From assembly GCF_000346485.2 (NCBI RefSeq), contig NZ_KQ976354.1, positions 310,001 through 374,000 on the forward strand: DNA of 64,000 bases, read 5' to 3'. The DNA comes from Scytonema hofmannii PCC 7110 (GTDB taxonomy: Bacteria > Cyanobacteriota > Cyanobacteriia > Cyanobacteriales > Nostocaceae). The notes below the pieces were generated by a model. That model saw only the letters and a list, made by a program, of their open reading frames with translations, was not told the origin of the DNA and did no database searches. The position numbers and the translations under genes are program-made. This document shows, piece by piece, positions 1 through 9,616 of this stretch. The stretch's first letter is position 1. Each line of letters starts with the position of its first letter.

Positions 1-499
1 ATAACGCTACGAACTTGTGCAAAGCTGTAATAAGCGATCGCTTTGTTTGGGATGGGTATAGTATTTGGTTCAGGTGCAGGCTATTCTAAAAATAAGATGC
101 GTTTGTCGCGATCAGTAACACACTAAAGTCAGTCACAACTCACAAACAAGTTAGTCATCCTCAGGTGATAAGTCAGTATACGGTGGGGTTTGATGAATAT
201 ATCAGGTTCAAACAAGCTAACCCTGAAGTTCAACAAAACTCTACTAATAAGGAAACAAATATGACTAAGGCTTAAGCACTTTACAAATAGCTCGTTGTAT
301 GAGTGAACGGCACATTTGCTGTTGTTTAACTATAATGCGTACCACCATACTCATACTTTCGCCCTGGAGTCTGCTTGTGGGCAAGGCGCTAGCATTTTTC
401 TTACTTGTATGTCTTAGAGTACATAAGTAAATATTGCTTACACCTTTTAAAAATATAAAAGAAAGGCGCTGATAACTCTATTAAATATTAGGAGATAAA
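1..499. other. Intergenic region with a possible coding remnant
   Basis: No complete gene was recognised. On the plus strand a frame free of stops runs from about 95 to 275. It ends in TAA and encodes a tail containing FDEYIRFKQANPEVQQN, without a convincing start codon, so it may be the 3' end of a decayed gene. The rest is AT-rich and leads into the regulator gene starting at 500, whose ribosome binding site (AGGAG) lies at about 490. Confidence 0.3.
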
Positions 500-1039
500 A
501 TGCTCAATATTTTACCTATTGATGCTGATAATAAAACCAGAAACCTCTTAATGGAATGCTTGGAAACCGCAGGATTTGAGGTAGTTAGTATAGAGAATGA
601 CCTTGTTGTTGTTCAGCTAGCACAGGAGAAATTGTCTACTAATGAGGAAAATATAAAATCAAATACTCTACGAACGTCCATCTTTCCATCTATTCCCCGA
701 CTACATGAGGTCTTCGAGTTTATAGAATTGAATTATCATCAACCTATTAACCTAAAAGAAGTCGCTCAAGCAGTAGGTTATTCCTCAGCTTACTTAACCG
801 ATTTAGTACGAAGACTTACTGGAAAAACGGTTAATAACTGGATTATTGAACGTCGGATAGTTCAAGCATGTAACTTACTTCTAGAAACTAATTATTCAGT
901 TAATCAGATTGCTTTGGAAGTAGGCTATCAAAATACCAATCATTTCTACTGTCAATTTCGCGCTCGCCATCAAAATACTCCTCATGCTTGGAGAGAAGCA
1001 CAGCGTTGCAAATTAGATCGCAACTCAATACATTTCTAA
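500..1039 (+). CDS. AraC-family regulator with a receiver-like N-terminal stub
   Basis: A 179-residue DNA-binding regulator. Residues 1-45 resemble the start of a response-regulator receiver (hydrophobic strand, acidic pair, then GFEVVS). The receiver then stops: no phospho-acceptor motif and no conserved lysine are visible. Residues about 75-172 form a double AraC helix-turn-helix, with LKEVAQAVGYSSAYLTDLVR as the first helix pair and NQIALEVGYQNTNHFYCQFR as the second. It probably controls transcription of neighbouring or distant genes. The stub suggests deletion within a longer receiver-AraC protein, so control by phosphorylation is doubtful. The next gene begins 32 bp downstream on the same strand. 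Confidence 0.8.
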   Translation: MLNILPIDADNKTRNLLMECLETAGFEVVSIENDLVVVQLAQEKLSTNEENIKSNTLRTSIFPSIPRLHEVFEFIELNYHQPINLKEVAQAVGYSSAYLTDLVRRLTGKTVNNWIIERRIVQACNLLLETNYSVNQIALEVGYQNTNHFYCQFRARHQNTPHAWREAQRCKLDRNSIHF

Positions 1040-1070
1040 AAACAAGCTCCCCGACTTTGTAAGGATATAT

Positions 1071-1943
1071 ATGATACAAAAAACTAGTTCAACCATCGTG
1101 ATGATAGCAGTTTTAGCATCCTTCATAAGTGGCTGTCGCTCCAGTGCAGAATATCAAAGATTAGCAAAAGCTGGAAACACATACACTACGGCTATGGATA
1201 AGTTATTAACAACTGCTGGTCAAATTAGAATTGACACAACTTCCGAGCAGTTACTGAAGGATGACGAGCTCAGTCATCAAACGCCTGAAAGTTATAACGA
1301 GTTATCTAAACTTGATGTTGAAAGACTTGAAATACTGGAAAATCTCCGCAAACATAATCGACTTCTAACGCGATACTTCGCTCTTATAGATGAGCTTGCG
1401 ACTTCTAATGCACCTCAAAAAGCTCAGCAGGAAATTGAGGGTGTTGTGGGGAATCTGAATAAAATCGGTACTCAACTTCGTGGTAGTGCTCTTGTTCCGA
1501 ATACAAGTGTCATTAAATCTGTAGGAGGTTTAGTTATTAGTTCACAAATTCGAGGTGCGCTTAGGGAAGAGCTTGAAAAGCGTAAAGATATTATCGATCG
1601 CGAATTTAAAACTCAACAATTTTTACTAGAAGCACTTAGTAATTCTATTAAGCAAGATGTCAGACTTACAATAGAATCACGAGAGTTACGCCAAGTTATT
1701 AGACCTTTAGTTGATAGAAAACAATCCATATCTGATGCTGATAATTGGATTGCAAAAAGAAGAGCTATCTTGACTATGAATAACACTGTCTCTGAACTGG
1801 AAGATGCAAGTAAATCTGCAGGAAAGTTTAGGGAATTATTTAAGGATTTTGTAGAAGGTAAGCTCAACCGCGAGCGCCTCAATACTCTTCTGACTGATAT
1901 CGAATCATTTATCACAATCGTTGAACAACTTAAAAATTCATAG
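1071..1943 (+). CDS. Putative lipoprotein, function unknown
   Basis: A 290-residue protein. It begins with a lipoprotein signal: basic start, hydrophobic stretch VMIAVLASFI, then SGC with the acylated cysteine at residue 22. It is therefore predicted to be exported and lipid-anchored. The rest is strongly helical and rich in Lys, Glu and Leu, with predicted coiled-coil stretches and no recognised catalytic motif. A weak ribosome binding site (AAGGATA) precedes the ATG. The gene is followed after 10 bp by a small coiled-coil protein, so the two probably form an operon and may interact. I do not recognise the family. Confidence 0.65.
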   Translation: MIQKTSSTIVMIAVLASFISGCRSSAEYQRLAKAGNTYTTAMDKLLTTAGQIRIDTTSEQLLKDDELSHQTPESYNELSKLDVERLEILENLRKHNRLLTRYFALIDELATSNAPQKAQQEIEGVVGNLNKIGTQLRGSALVPNTSVIKSVGGLVISSQIRGALREELEKRKDIIDREFKTQQFLLEALSNSIKQDVRLTIESRELRQVIRPLVDRKQSISDADNWIAKRRAILTMNNTVSELEDASKSAGKFRELFKDFVEGKLNRERLNTLLTDIESFITIVEQLKNS

Positions 1944-1953
1944 GAGGACAAAT

Positions 1954-2316
1954 ATGTTACTTGATATTGATAATCTAGATAAAATTAGAGATGAACGTCT
2001 GGAGCAACTAGAAAAGCAGGAACGAGAACTTAATTCAAGCAGAGTTCAGCTTTTCTGGGAAGATGTTAAGAAGCGCGATTCAGCTAAAGCAGAAAAATTT
2101 TTCAGGGAGCGACGGGTAATTGTAGTCCAACGAGTCAAGTTGGAGAATGAAACTTTGACAAGGATTGCCCGATCGCTAAATGAACTTGAAGATGACCTTA
2201 AAGAGGGCTGCGATAATCTACAAACTCAGATTGACAATCTAAATGATGAGGTGGCCTTTCTCAATGTTATCTCTCGCGTGACTGGCATTTTAGCTAGAAT
2301 TCTTCTATTGTTCTAA
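1954..2316 (+). CDS. Small coiled-coil protein with C-terminal hydrophobic tail
   Basis: A 120-residue product. The ATG at 1954 is preferred over an earlier in-frame codon because AGGAGGA (1942-1948) sits at ideal spacing. The sequence is almost entirely charged helix (for example LEQLEKQERELNSSRVQL, then QTQIDNLNDEVAFLN) and ends in a hydrophobic segment VISRVTGILARILLLF that could be a membrane anchor. It lies 10 bp behind the lipoprotein gene, so joint expression is likely. No family was recognised. Confidence 0.6.
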   Translation: MLLDIDNLDKIRDERLEQLEKQERELNSSRVQLFWEDVKKRDSAKAEKFFRERRVIVVQRVKLENETLTRIARSLNELEDDLKEGCDNLQTQIDNLNDEVAFLNVISRVTGILARILLLF

Positions 2317-2834
2317 TTCGATAAGAGACCGAGCGCAGGTATTAGTAGAAGCTTTGCAACTAATTTTTAGCTTCCGTTATGTTGCATTTTGCATCTAAAT
2401 GGAGTACACCCCCCTTTCATCCCCCCTTAGCAAGGGGGGACAGAGGGGGGTAATTTTTGTACCTCACCAAGTTAAAATTTGCTGTTTATTTATACATTGT
2501 TTCATAAAAGTCAATTTTTCATATCTCCATTAATGAAACTTTCTTAAATATAAAAAATAATGAATAACTAAAAATAGTTAATTATCTGTTCTCTTAATAC
2601 CTAAAAATCTTGAATTAGCGATCAAGTTAATCATGAATACTATTGATATTAGGAAAGAACAAAAGAGCTAGCCCTCAAGGTAAAGTCTCGTTTCATAAAA
2701 TCAGGTAGAAATGAACGCGAAGACGAAAACTTTTCTCAAGGCATAATTTCTCAACCTATTTAATGACAACTTTCCTTCAACAAAACCTTCTAAACAACAT
2801 CTAACAAAAAATTACATTATCAGGAGCAAACCTC
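2317..2834. other. Intergenic region with nested hairpin repeat
   Basis: About 520 bp without a gene. The main content is the G/C-tract hairpin described at 2408-2451; the rest is AT-rich. Confidence 0.5.
2408..2451. repeat. Nested C-tract/G-tract hairpin (MITE- or terminator-like)
   Basis: An inner stem CCCCCCTT/AAGGGGGG (2421-2428 and 2432-2439) is nested in an outer stem ACCCCCC/GGGGGGT (2408-2414 and 2445-2451), followed by TAATTTTTGT. The shape matches widely dispersed cyanobacterial palindromic repeats. It could also terminate the preceding operon. Confidence 0.6.
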
Positions 2835-3329
2835 ATGTACAAAAATGTCAGGGCGATCGCTGCTACTTTTGTGACTCTTTCTACGACTATTCTTTCTCTC
2901 TTGAATACACCTGCTTATGCTATTGGATATACCTTAATTTATCTACAAAAGAATCGGTGCATAGCTGACTATGAGTCCGATCGATCTGTTACTCTTCCCA
3001 GGGGTTACTACCCTCTTGTAAGTAGAGAAAGATTGATAAATGGTGATGACTTATTTGAAATTATTGCACCAGATCCAGAAGAGCCAAGTATGCCAATAAT
3101 TGTCACTGTTTCCAATAATTGTCTGATTAACGTTAATATGCCTTGTGCATATGATAGTTCTTTATATACAGTTAATCCTGGAGATTCGCTTTTTAAGATT
3201 GCGCGACGAGAGTTGGGTGATAGTAACCGTTGGCGGGAGATTAGGAAATCTAATGGTACACGATTGACAAAAGAGGAGGCTCAATTTTTAGAGCCAGGTG
3301 AGGAAGTCTGCATTCCTAATTCATATTAA
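2835..3329 (+). CDS. Secreted LysM-domain protein
   Basis: A 164-residue exported protein. A Sec signal peptide occupies about residues 1-29, ending near NTPAYA|IG. A central region of unknown fold contains paired cysteines (NNCLINVNMPC). It is followed by a C-terminal LysM-like domain at about residues 108-162, with YTVNPGDSLFKIARRELG and, later, EPGEEVCIPNSY. LysM domains bind peptidoglycan or other N-acetylglucosamine polymers, so the protein probably sits in the periplasm or sheath, attached to the wall. No catalytic domain accompanies the LysM. It stands alone, with 500 bp upstream and a repeat-rich spacer downstream. Confidence 0.75.
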   Translation: MYKNVRAIAATFVTLSTTILSLLNTPAYAIGYTLIYLQKNRCIADYESDRSVTLPRGYYPLVSRERLINGDDLFEIIAPDPEEPSMPIIVTVSNNCLINVNMPCAYDSSLYTVNPGDSLFKIARRELGDSNRWREIRKSNGTRLTKEEAQFLEPGEEVCIPNSY

Positions 3330-3905
3330 ATCCGGTTAAACAATCGCACTAAAAATGGCTAAAACGCTCATTATGATATGATTGCACATAGATGCAATCA
3401 ACCGGATTTGATATCATATATCGAGTACATAGAAGTTAGGTTGTTCGCTCGGATAAGAAATCAGCTCACTAACTTTGAGTGTGTCCAAGAGATTGCATCC
3501 AACCCGCTAGAGCACCGCTCAAGTAATAAAGGTTGTCAAAAACAGCATTATGTGGATAAGTTAAAACGCCTATTTCCGGCTAAATTTTTGGGTCTAGTTT
3601 TTAGCGATTCTCCTTTGGAGACGCTACGCGAACGCATAAAACCTAAGCGCCTAAAAGTTCGATTTCTACAAGATGCACATCCTGTATTTTATGTCAACTA
3701 CTTCTACTTGACCGACGCTCTAAACCCAACAAATGTCTGTAAATGTTGGGTTTCGTTCCTCAACCCAACCTACGTGTTTTCGTATTTTTAGGCTTGACCG
3801 ACGCTCTAGGGGGGGCGATCGCTCTATACAATTTCTGAGGAAGAAATCTTGAGGTTTTCGCCGTAAAATATGTATTTAATGTCAGCTCTGCTGGATAAGG
3901 GAAGT
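3330..3905. other. Repeat-rich intergenic region
   Basis: An open frame of 137 codons at 3378-3791 crosses this stretch but looks non-coding. It contains the REP-like sequence CTCCTTTGGAGACGCTACGC (3611-3630) and a hairpin with AACCCAACA (about 3723) facing TGTTGGGTT (about 3743). It also has two copies of CTTGACCGACGCTCTA (about 3707 and 3793). These are dispersed cyanobacterial repeats, and no protein family is recognisable. Confidence 0.55.
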
Positions 3906-6900
3906 TTACTCTGTCTCTACTGCACCAAGAGCTTTCAAAGTGTTTTTCTGAGGAGTTGTTAAACCACTTGCATTTTTAATATTCATACCTTCATAGGGTC
4001 TATCAATTCTCATGGTTGTGAGGCATTCGCCTGTTTTAATATCCCAAAACTTAATGGTTTCGTCTTCGCTGCTACTTACTAGCATTGAAGCATTAGGACT
4101 AAAAGCAATTGACCTTACTGCTTTGTGGTGTCCTTGAAATGTTTTGAGAACAACACCTGTACTCATATCCCATAGTTTAACAGTCTGGTCGTCACTACCA
4201 CTTGCTAAAATCTTACCGTCTGGACTAAAAGCAATTGTTCTAACTCGATATGTGTGACCTGTTAACGTTTGTACACATTGCCCGGTTGCAATATCCCACA
4301 GTTTAATAGTCTGGTCTCCACTGGCACTAGCAAGGATATCTCCACGGAGGGTAAACATAACAGATAAAACCCAATCACCATGCCCTAACAACGTTTGCAG
4401 ACAAATTCCCGTACTTACATCCCAAAGTTTGATAGTGTTATCATCGCTACCACTAGCCAACATTTTCCCGCAGGAACTAAAACTAATTGTTTTTACTTGA
4501 TTAATATGTCCTTCCAAAGTGTGCAGGCATTCTCCCGTATGCCAATCCCAAAGCTTTACCGTTTGGTCGCGACTGCCACTTGCCAGAATTTGTCCATTTG
4601 GGCTAAAGCTAACTGAATGCACCCAACTATCATGTCCCCAAAGTGTTCTCAAACACTCTCCTGTATTTGCATCCCAAAGTTTGATAGTTGTGTCGTCGCT
4701 GCTACTTGCCAGAATTTGGCTTTCTTGTTGTTTACCAATCTCTCGGTCTGATATTATGCTCTTACTTGCTGTACAATCATTTAGGTTTTGGGGAGCAAAT
4801 GTCACTGATGAAATCAGGTTAGTATGCCCTGGTAACGTTCGCAGGCATTGTCCTGTCGTCACATCCCACAATCTTACTCGTTGGTCTTCGCTACTACTCG
4901 CCAACATTTGACCATTTGGGCTAAAAGCAACGGATAAGATCCAATTACTATAGCCGTACACTTTTCTCAAACATTGCCCCGTGCGGATATCCCATAACTT
5001 CATCGTTTGATTTTCACTAACACTCAGCAAGCTTTTACCATCTGGATTAACAGCAACCAACCAAATGCGTGAAGCTTCGTTACCGCCTATAGGCGAATTG
5101 TTATGCTCGTGCAAAGTTTGTAAACATTTTCCTGTCAAGACATCCCATACCTTGACTGTTTTATCCTCGCTTCCCGTCACCAGTGTTTTACCATCTGGGC
5201 TGAATGCAACTGCCCACACATAGCTGTTGTAGTCTGGTAATGTTTTTATGCACTCACCAGTGGCTAAATCCCAAAATTTTACTGTTGTGCCATCGCTTCC
5301 TGTCGCTAGTGTTTGCCCATCTGGGCTGAGAGCAATGGATAGTACCCAATTGATGTGGATTTGTAGGACTCGCAGACATTTTCCCCCGTTCACATCCCAG
5401 AGTCTAACAGTTTCGTCTTCGCTGCCAGTGACCAAAGTTTGTCCATTGGGACTGAAAGTCGTAAAAATAACCCGATCGCTATGCCCTAACAAAGTTTGCA
5501 GGCATTGCCCGGTGTGGGCATTCCACAACTTTACCGTTTGGTCATTGCTAGCACTCGCTAAAATTTGCCCGTCTGGACTAAAAGCAAGCGATTGCACCCA
5601 ACTTGTATGACCCCGCAGAGTTTTTAAACATTGCCCGGTGTGGGCATTCCACAACCTCACCGTTTGGTCGTTGCTACCACTGGCTAAAATTTGCCCGTCT
5701 GGACTAAAAGCAAGCGATCGCACCCAAGCCGTATGACCATTGCAAGTCACAATTTGGTTCATGTTTGCCACTTCCCACAACCAAATCTCATTATCAATAC
5801 TTGTTGCTAGTAGTTTCCCATCTGGGCTGAAAATTGCTGATAAAACACCTCCTAAGGTTCGAGTCAAAGCAGCCTTGCTTAAATCTGTATTGGTAAAGTT
5901 AACTCGATGCAAATTCATGCCCTGTAGGTAAGCTTGCCAAACTGTTAAATTAGAAAAATCATAGCCAATCAGGTTAATATGAAGCTGCCAGAGTAAATTG
6001 AGAATATTACCACCTGCATATCCTGGTTTTCGAGGAGCAAAAGACTTCAGCTTTGCTAAAAGTTGATTCAAACAGTTCTGCACATTTTCTTGAGTACCAA
6101 AGAGGTTTAGTAATTTATCTGCAAGGGGTTTGAGCAACAGTTGAATTTGTGCATTGATTGCGTAGTCTTTGGCTTGAGTTTTGATTAATGCACAGCTATT
6201 AAATAGTGCTGTTTCTCCATTCTGAATTTCTTGGCAAATGTTCTCGATAAAGCGATCGCTGACATACTCCATCACCACTGGTTGTTGAGTAAAACTCCCA
6301 GAATTCTTCTCAATAAGCGAGCGTAACCGTAGAGATTCTAAAGTTTCTAACAAATTTTTGAGTGAAACAGCAGGAATAATATCCTTTTGTAAATCTGTAA
6401 ACAATACCCATTCTCGATTAATGGTCAGCCAGTACATGATCTGTTTTTCTAAAGCTGACAAACGGTAAAACTGTTGATCGAGTAAATCCGAAATATCTCC
6501 AAAAATAACGGTACCTTGTTGTAGAAAGTCAGCAATATTGCCGTCAAATAACTCATGAATAGTAGTTGCGACAATTTTTAATGCTAAAGGATTACCTGCA
6601 TAAAACTTCACCAGCGATTGACATTCGTCTTCTGAGACAGAAAAGCCTTTTTCTGTAAGAATTTTCTCACCTTGTACCTCTGTTAAACCGGACAATCTCA
6701 GCGAACGAATTGGAGAGTTGGTACCTTCTTGAATGCTAATGCCTCTGGGTTTTTCCCGGCTCGTCAACACTAAACAACTCTGATGGTTAGTCTCTCCCAA
6801 GCATCTGATGAGCTGTCCATATCCTTCATATCCTTGCCGATATCCTCCTGCACGTTCGTCACTAGATAAAATTGACTCCGCATTGTCTAACACTAACAAA

Positions 6901-7520
6901 CAACGCTCTGCACGCAAATATTCTATTAAACAGGAGATTTTACTGTCTAAGCTTTCTGGTAAAGTTGTTTCTTGTTGAGCGGACAAAAAGTGAATCAGTT
7001 CGCTCAAAAGCTCATGAATTGGTGGCGCATTCCGCAGACTTCGCCAAATCAGGTACTCAAATTCGGTTTGCAAAAGCTGCGCTAATTTCACAGACAAAGC
7101 AGTTTTACCAATTCCACCCATGCCGACTAAAGTAACCAGTCGGCAACGATCGTTAACAATCCATTGCTTTAATGTGGCGATTTCTTCGGTGCGCCCGTAG
7201 AAAACTGAGACATCAATCGCCTCTCCCCAGTTCTGACGGGTGTTAGTGGTTCCAAAGCCAGTATTTTTATCTCGATCTAGAGTGTGGGCTGAAACCTCAA
7301 AGTCCAAATCGGCAATTTCTCTCCACGAGAGTGCTAATTTCTGACAAAGTTCTTCAAACGTTGTATGGTCAACGGGTTTACCTGTGAGAAAGTTGCTGAC
7401 TGTGGCTAAAGCCAGCCCTGTGTCCTCAGCCAAAGCTCTTTGGCTGGGGAAGCAGTTACGCTTAACTGCCAGTTTTACTTTCTGAATGCAATCCTGACGA
7501 ACTTTGAGTGACCTTGGCAT
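3906..7520 (-). CDS. HTH / NB-ARC / 14-repeat WD40 STAND protein
   Basis: A 1204-residue STAND-class ATPase. Residues about 15-65 form an XRE-like helix-turn-helix (RALAEDTGLALATVSNFLTG). An NB-ARC-type nucleotide-binding region at about 90-400 shows Walker A (GMGGIGKT) and Walker B (CLLVLDNAES). A short helical link with a pentapeptide-like patch follows (LQGMNLHRVNFTNTDLSKA). From about 560 to 1180 there are 14 WD40 units, each with a GH...SPDG...LWD signature, consistent with two seven-bladed propellers. Such proteins oligomerise on sensing a partner; here the effector-side domain is a DNA-binding fold rather than a nuclease. It is transcribed divergently from the broken hybrid kinase. The target and ligand are unknown. 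Confidence 0.85.
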   Translation of the reverse strand: MPRSLKVRQDCIQKVKLAVKRNCFPSQRALAEDTGLALATVSNFLTGKPVDHTTFEELCQKLALSWREIADLDFEVSAHTLDRDKNTGFGTTNTRQNWGEAIDVSVFYGRTEEIATLKQWIVNDRCRLVTLVGMGGIGKTALSVKLAQLLQTEFEYLIWRSLRNAPPIHELLSELIHFLSAQQETTLPESLDSKISCLIEYLRAERCLLVLDNAESILSSDERAGGYRQGYEGYGQLIRCLGETNHQSCLVLTSREKPRGISIQEGTNSPIRSLRLSGLTEVQGEKILTEKGFSVSEDECQSLVKFYAGNPLALKIVATTIHELFDGNIADFLQQGTVIFGDISDLLDQQFYRLSALEKQIMYWLTINREWVLFTDLQKDIIPAVSLKNLLETLESLRLRSLIEKNSGSFTQQPVVMEYVSDRFIENICQEIQNGETALFNSCALIKTQAKDYAINAQIQLLLKPLADKLLNLFGTQENVQNCLNQLLAKLKSFAPRKPGYAGGNILNLLWQLHINLIGYDFSNLTVWQAYLQGMNLHRVNFTNTDLSKAALTRTLGGVLSAIFSPDGKLLATSIDNEIWLWEVANMNQIVTCNGHTAWVRSLAFSPDGQILASGSNDQTVRLWNAHTGQCLKTLRGHTSWVQSLAFSPDGQILASASNDQTVKLWNAHTGQCLQTLLGHSDRVIFTTFSPNGQTLVTGSEDETVRLWDVNGGKCLRVLQIHINWVLSIALSPDGQTLATGSDGTTVKFWDLATGECIKTLPDYNSYVWAVAFSPDGKTLVTGSEDKTVKVWDVLTGKCLQTLHEHNNSPIGGNEASRIWLVAVNPDGKSLLSVSENQTMKLWDIRTGQCLRKVYGYSNWILSVAFSPNGQMLASSSEDQRVRLWDVTTGQCLRTLPGHTNLISSVTFAPQNLNDCTASKSIISDREIGKQQESQILASSSDDTTIKLWDANTGECLRTLWGHDSWVHSVSFSPNGQILASGSRDQTVKLWDWHTGECLHTLEGHINQVKTISFSSCGKMLASGSDDNTIKLWDVSTGICLQTLLGHGDWVLSVMFTLRGDILASASGDQTIKLWDIATGQCVQTLTGHTYRVRTIAFSPDGKILASGSDDQTVKLWDMSTGVVLKTFQGHHKAVRSIAFSPNASMLVSSSEDETIKFWDIKTGECLTTMRIDRPYEGMNIKNASGLTTPQKNTLKALGAVETE

Positions 7521-7541
7521 AGCTCGTTTTATGATGACTTT

Positions 7542-7918
7542 ATGGATTTTACCGTAATTGTTTCTTCCTCATCAGTTTCGACAATGAATCAACAACAAAG
7601 CCTTGATGCTGGTGGTCATGATTTTCTGGTGAAACCCGTTCCAGCCGAGGAATTATTTAAACTTTTACAAAAATACTTGCAAATCGAGTGGGTTTACCAA
7701 TCCATTTCCACCAGCCGAGTTAAACCCCACAACAGGTGTTCAGTAAAGCAAGCAGGCTATACACCCGAAGAATTTCAGACCCGACTAGCACAATTACAGT
7801 TACAAAAAAATATCATCGAAACAGCGACGAAACGAGCACAATGCCGCAATCAAACTGGAAAGACGTTAGCTGTATATGCCAATAAACCAAAAAAATCTCC
7901 AACTCAACTCTACTATTT
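7542..7918 (+). pseudogene. Fragment of a response-regulator/hybrid kinase (left part)
   Basis: The first 50 residues are the end of a receiver domain: QQQSLDAGGHDFLVKPVP, with the conserved Lys-Pro, then ELFKLLQKYLQIEWVYQ. The phospho-acceptor half is missing upstream. After that point the reading is degenerate and runs into the left end of the insertion sequence at 7919. A near-copy of the same receiver end (LFKLLQKHLSIEWVYQ) reappears right of the insertion at 9615. The region therefore preserves two related receiver ends, probably from neighbouring or duplicated hybrid kinases. Not expected to give a functional protein. Confidence 0.6.
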
Positions 7919-9616
7919 AGGGCTTGCTGAAAAAGAAAAAAAGGAGACAGTCTCTAAATTCTCAGACTATAGAAGTATATTCAGGTGCAAGAGAGGAGGG
8001 TAGAATAGCCAAAAATGCTTGCATCACTGCGATCGGCAGCATCAAGTATGCTGTTAGTAACCATGTACCGAAAACAGGGACAAACTTCAATCCCAACTGA
8101 AAACTTTGAACTCCCGTTCGAGGGCAAGTTATCAGAAGATAATCGTTGGGTAATGATGGCTGCTTTCATTCCTTGGACAGAATTTGAAGAAGAATATTCT
8201 TCATTTTTCTCAGTAGAGATGGGAGCACCTGCCAAATCTTTTCGGATGGCATTAGGGGCATTAATAATCAAAGAAAAGTTGGGGATAAGCGATAGAGAAA
8301 CAGTAGAGCAAATTAAAGAAAATCCTTATCTACAGTACTTTATAGGAATGTCATATTATAGTAATGAAGCTCCATTTGATGCATCAATGTTGGTACATTT
8401 TCGGGAAAGAATTAGTGTGGAGCTTGTTAACAAAGTGAATCAAGAAATGGTGAAGAAGATGCTAGAAGCAACATCTTCTAAACTATCTGAAAAAAAAACA
8501 GAATCACCAGAAGAAGAAGGTGAGACACCCAAAAATCGGGGAAAATTAATAATAGATGCAACTTGTGCTCCGGGTGATATCAGCTATCCGACAGATTTAG
8601 AGCTACTCAATCAAGCAAGAAAACAGACAGAGAAAATTATAGACTTACTTTACGAACAGACTTTGGGTCAATTAGAGAAAAAACCAAGAACCTATAGAGA
8701 GAGGGCTAGAAAGGATTATCTAGCAGTCGCTAAAAAACGTCGCGTTTCCCAAAAAGACAGGAGAAAAGCAATTAGAAAACAACTTCAATATATCAAAAGA
8801 AACTTATCTCATATTGAACAGCTAATTATTTCAGGAGCCTCTCTGGAAGATTTAAGTCACAGACAATATAAGATGTTGCTTGTAGTTGCAGAAGTCTACC
8901 GTCAACAACTCTGGTTGTATGAAAATAAAAAACAGAGTATTGACGACCGCATTGTCAGTTTAACCCAACCACATATCCGTCCAATTGTCCGAGGGAAAGC
9001 TGGTAAATCGGTAGAATTTGGGGCAAAATTGTCTGCTAGTTGCTTTGAAGGATATATATTTTTAGACCATATAAGTTGGGATAATTTTAATGAATCAGGA
9101 GACTTAAAAGCTCAAGTAGAAGCCTTTAAAAATTACACAGGGTACTATCCAGAATCTGTTCATGTTGATAAAATTTATCGCACAAGAGAGAACCGAGCTT
9201 GGTGTAAAGAAAGAGGTATTATAATGAGCGGACCTCCTTTAGGAAGACCCCCAGCTAATGTTAGTAAAGAAAAAAAGAAACAAGATTTAGAATCTGAGAG
9301 AATTCGTAATTGTATTGAGGGAAAATTTGGACAGGGGAAAAGAAGATTTAGCCTCAATCGCGTGATGACGAAACTTGCTCATACTTCTGAAACTGCAATT
9401 GCTATTACTTTTTTAGTGATGAATCTTTCTACTCAGCTCTCGCGGCTATTTTATGCTTTTTTATGTCTATTTTTTAAAACTACACCTTTTTCCCCATTTA
9501 CTATTATTGAAAATAATCAGTCCTTAAATCATAGATAGCATCTGCTTATATTAGACCCTTGTTGAGTAACTAATCAATTCTTATCTTGCTGTTTTCTGAC
9601 TTTTTCAGCAAGCCCT
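7919..9616 (+). mobile_element. Complete insertion sequence with 17-bp inverted ends
   Basis: The element is delimited by perfect 17-bp terminal inverted repeats: AGGGCTTGCTGAAAAAG at 7919-7935 and its reverse complement at 9600-9616. The flanks both carry ATTT (7915-7918 and 9617-9620), which fits a 4-bp target duplication. It is 1698 bp long with a single transposase gene. It interrupts a decayed two-component gene. Perfect ends and an uninterrupted transposase suggest recent or continuing activity. Confidence 0.85.
8063..9538 (+). CDS. DDE transposase, IS5/IS1182-like
   Basis: A 491-residue transposase, counted from the ATG at 8063 where the family-typical start MYRKQGQTSIPTENFELPFE begins; earlier in-frame ATGs at 8015 and 8048 are possible. 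The N-terminal part resembles DUF772 (AKSFRMALGALIIKEKLGIS). The catalytic core follows, with DATCAP as the likely first aspartate strand, YPESVHVDKIYRTRENR as the second, and a C-terminal RNCIEGKFGQGKRRF glutamate helix. A basic insertion lies between. It acts on the 17-bp inverted ends that flank it. Assignment to IS5 rather than IS1182 is by general resemblance only. Confidence 0.8.
   Translation: MYRKQGQTSIPTENFELPFEGKLSEDNRWVMMAAFIPWTEFEEEYSSFFSVEMGAPAKSFRMALGALIIKEKLGISDRETVEQIKENPYLQYFIGMSYYSNEAPFDASMLVHFRERISVELVNKVNQEMVKKMLEATSSKLSEKKTESPEEEGETPKNRGKLIIDATCAPGDISYPTDLELLNQARKQTEKIIDLLYEQTLGQLEKKPRTYRERARKDYLAVAKKRRVSQKDRRKAIRKQLQYIKRNLSHIEQLIISGASLEDLSHRQYKMLLVVAEVYRQQLWLYENKKQSIDDRIVSLTQPHIRPIVRGKAGKSVEFGAKLSASCFEGYIFLDHISWDNFNESGDLKAQVEAFKNYTGYYPESVHVDKIYRTRENRAWCKERGIIMSGPPLGRPPANVSKEKKKQDLESERIRNCIEGKFGQGKRRFSLNRVMTKLAHTSETAIAITFLVMNLSTQLSRLFYAFLCLFFKTTPFSPFTIIENNQSLNHR

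Noticed and set aside
3378-3791. 137-codon ORF on the plus strand
   Set aside because: It is built from REP-like and palindromic repeats with no protein family likeness.
4395-5931. Several plus-strand ORFs opposite the WD40 gene
   Set aside because: Antisense shadows of WD40 repeats; they repeat with the blades.
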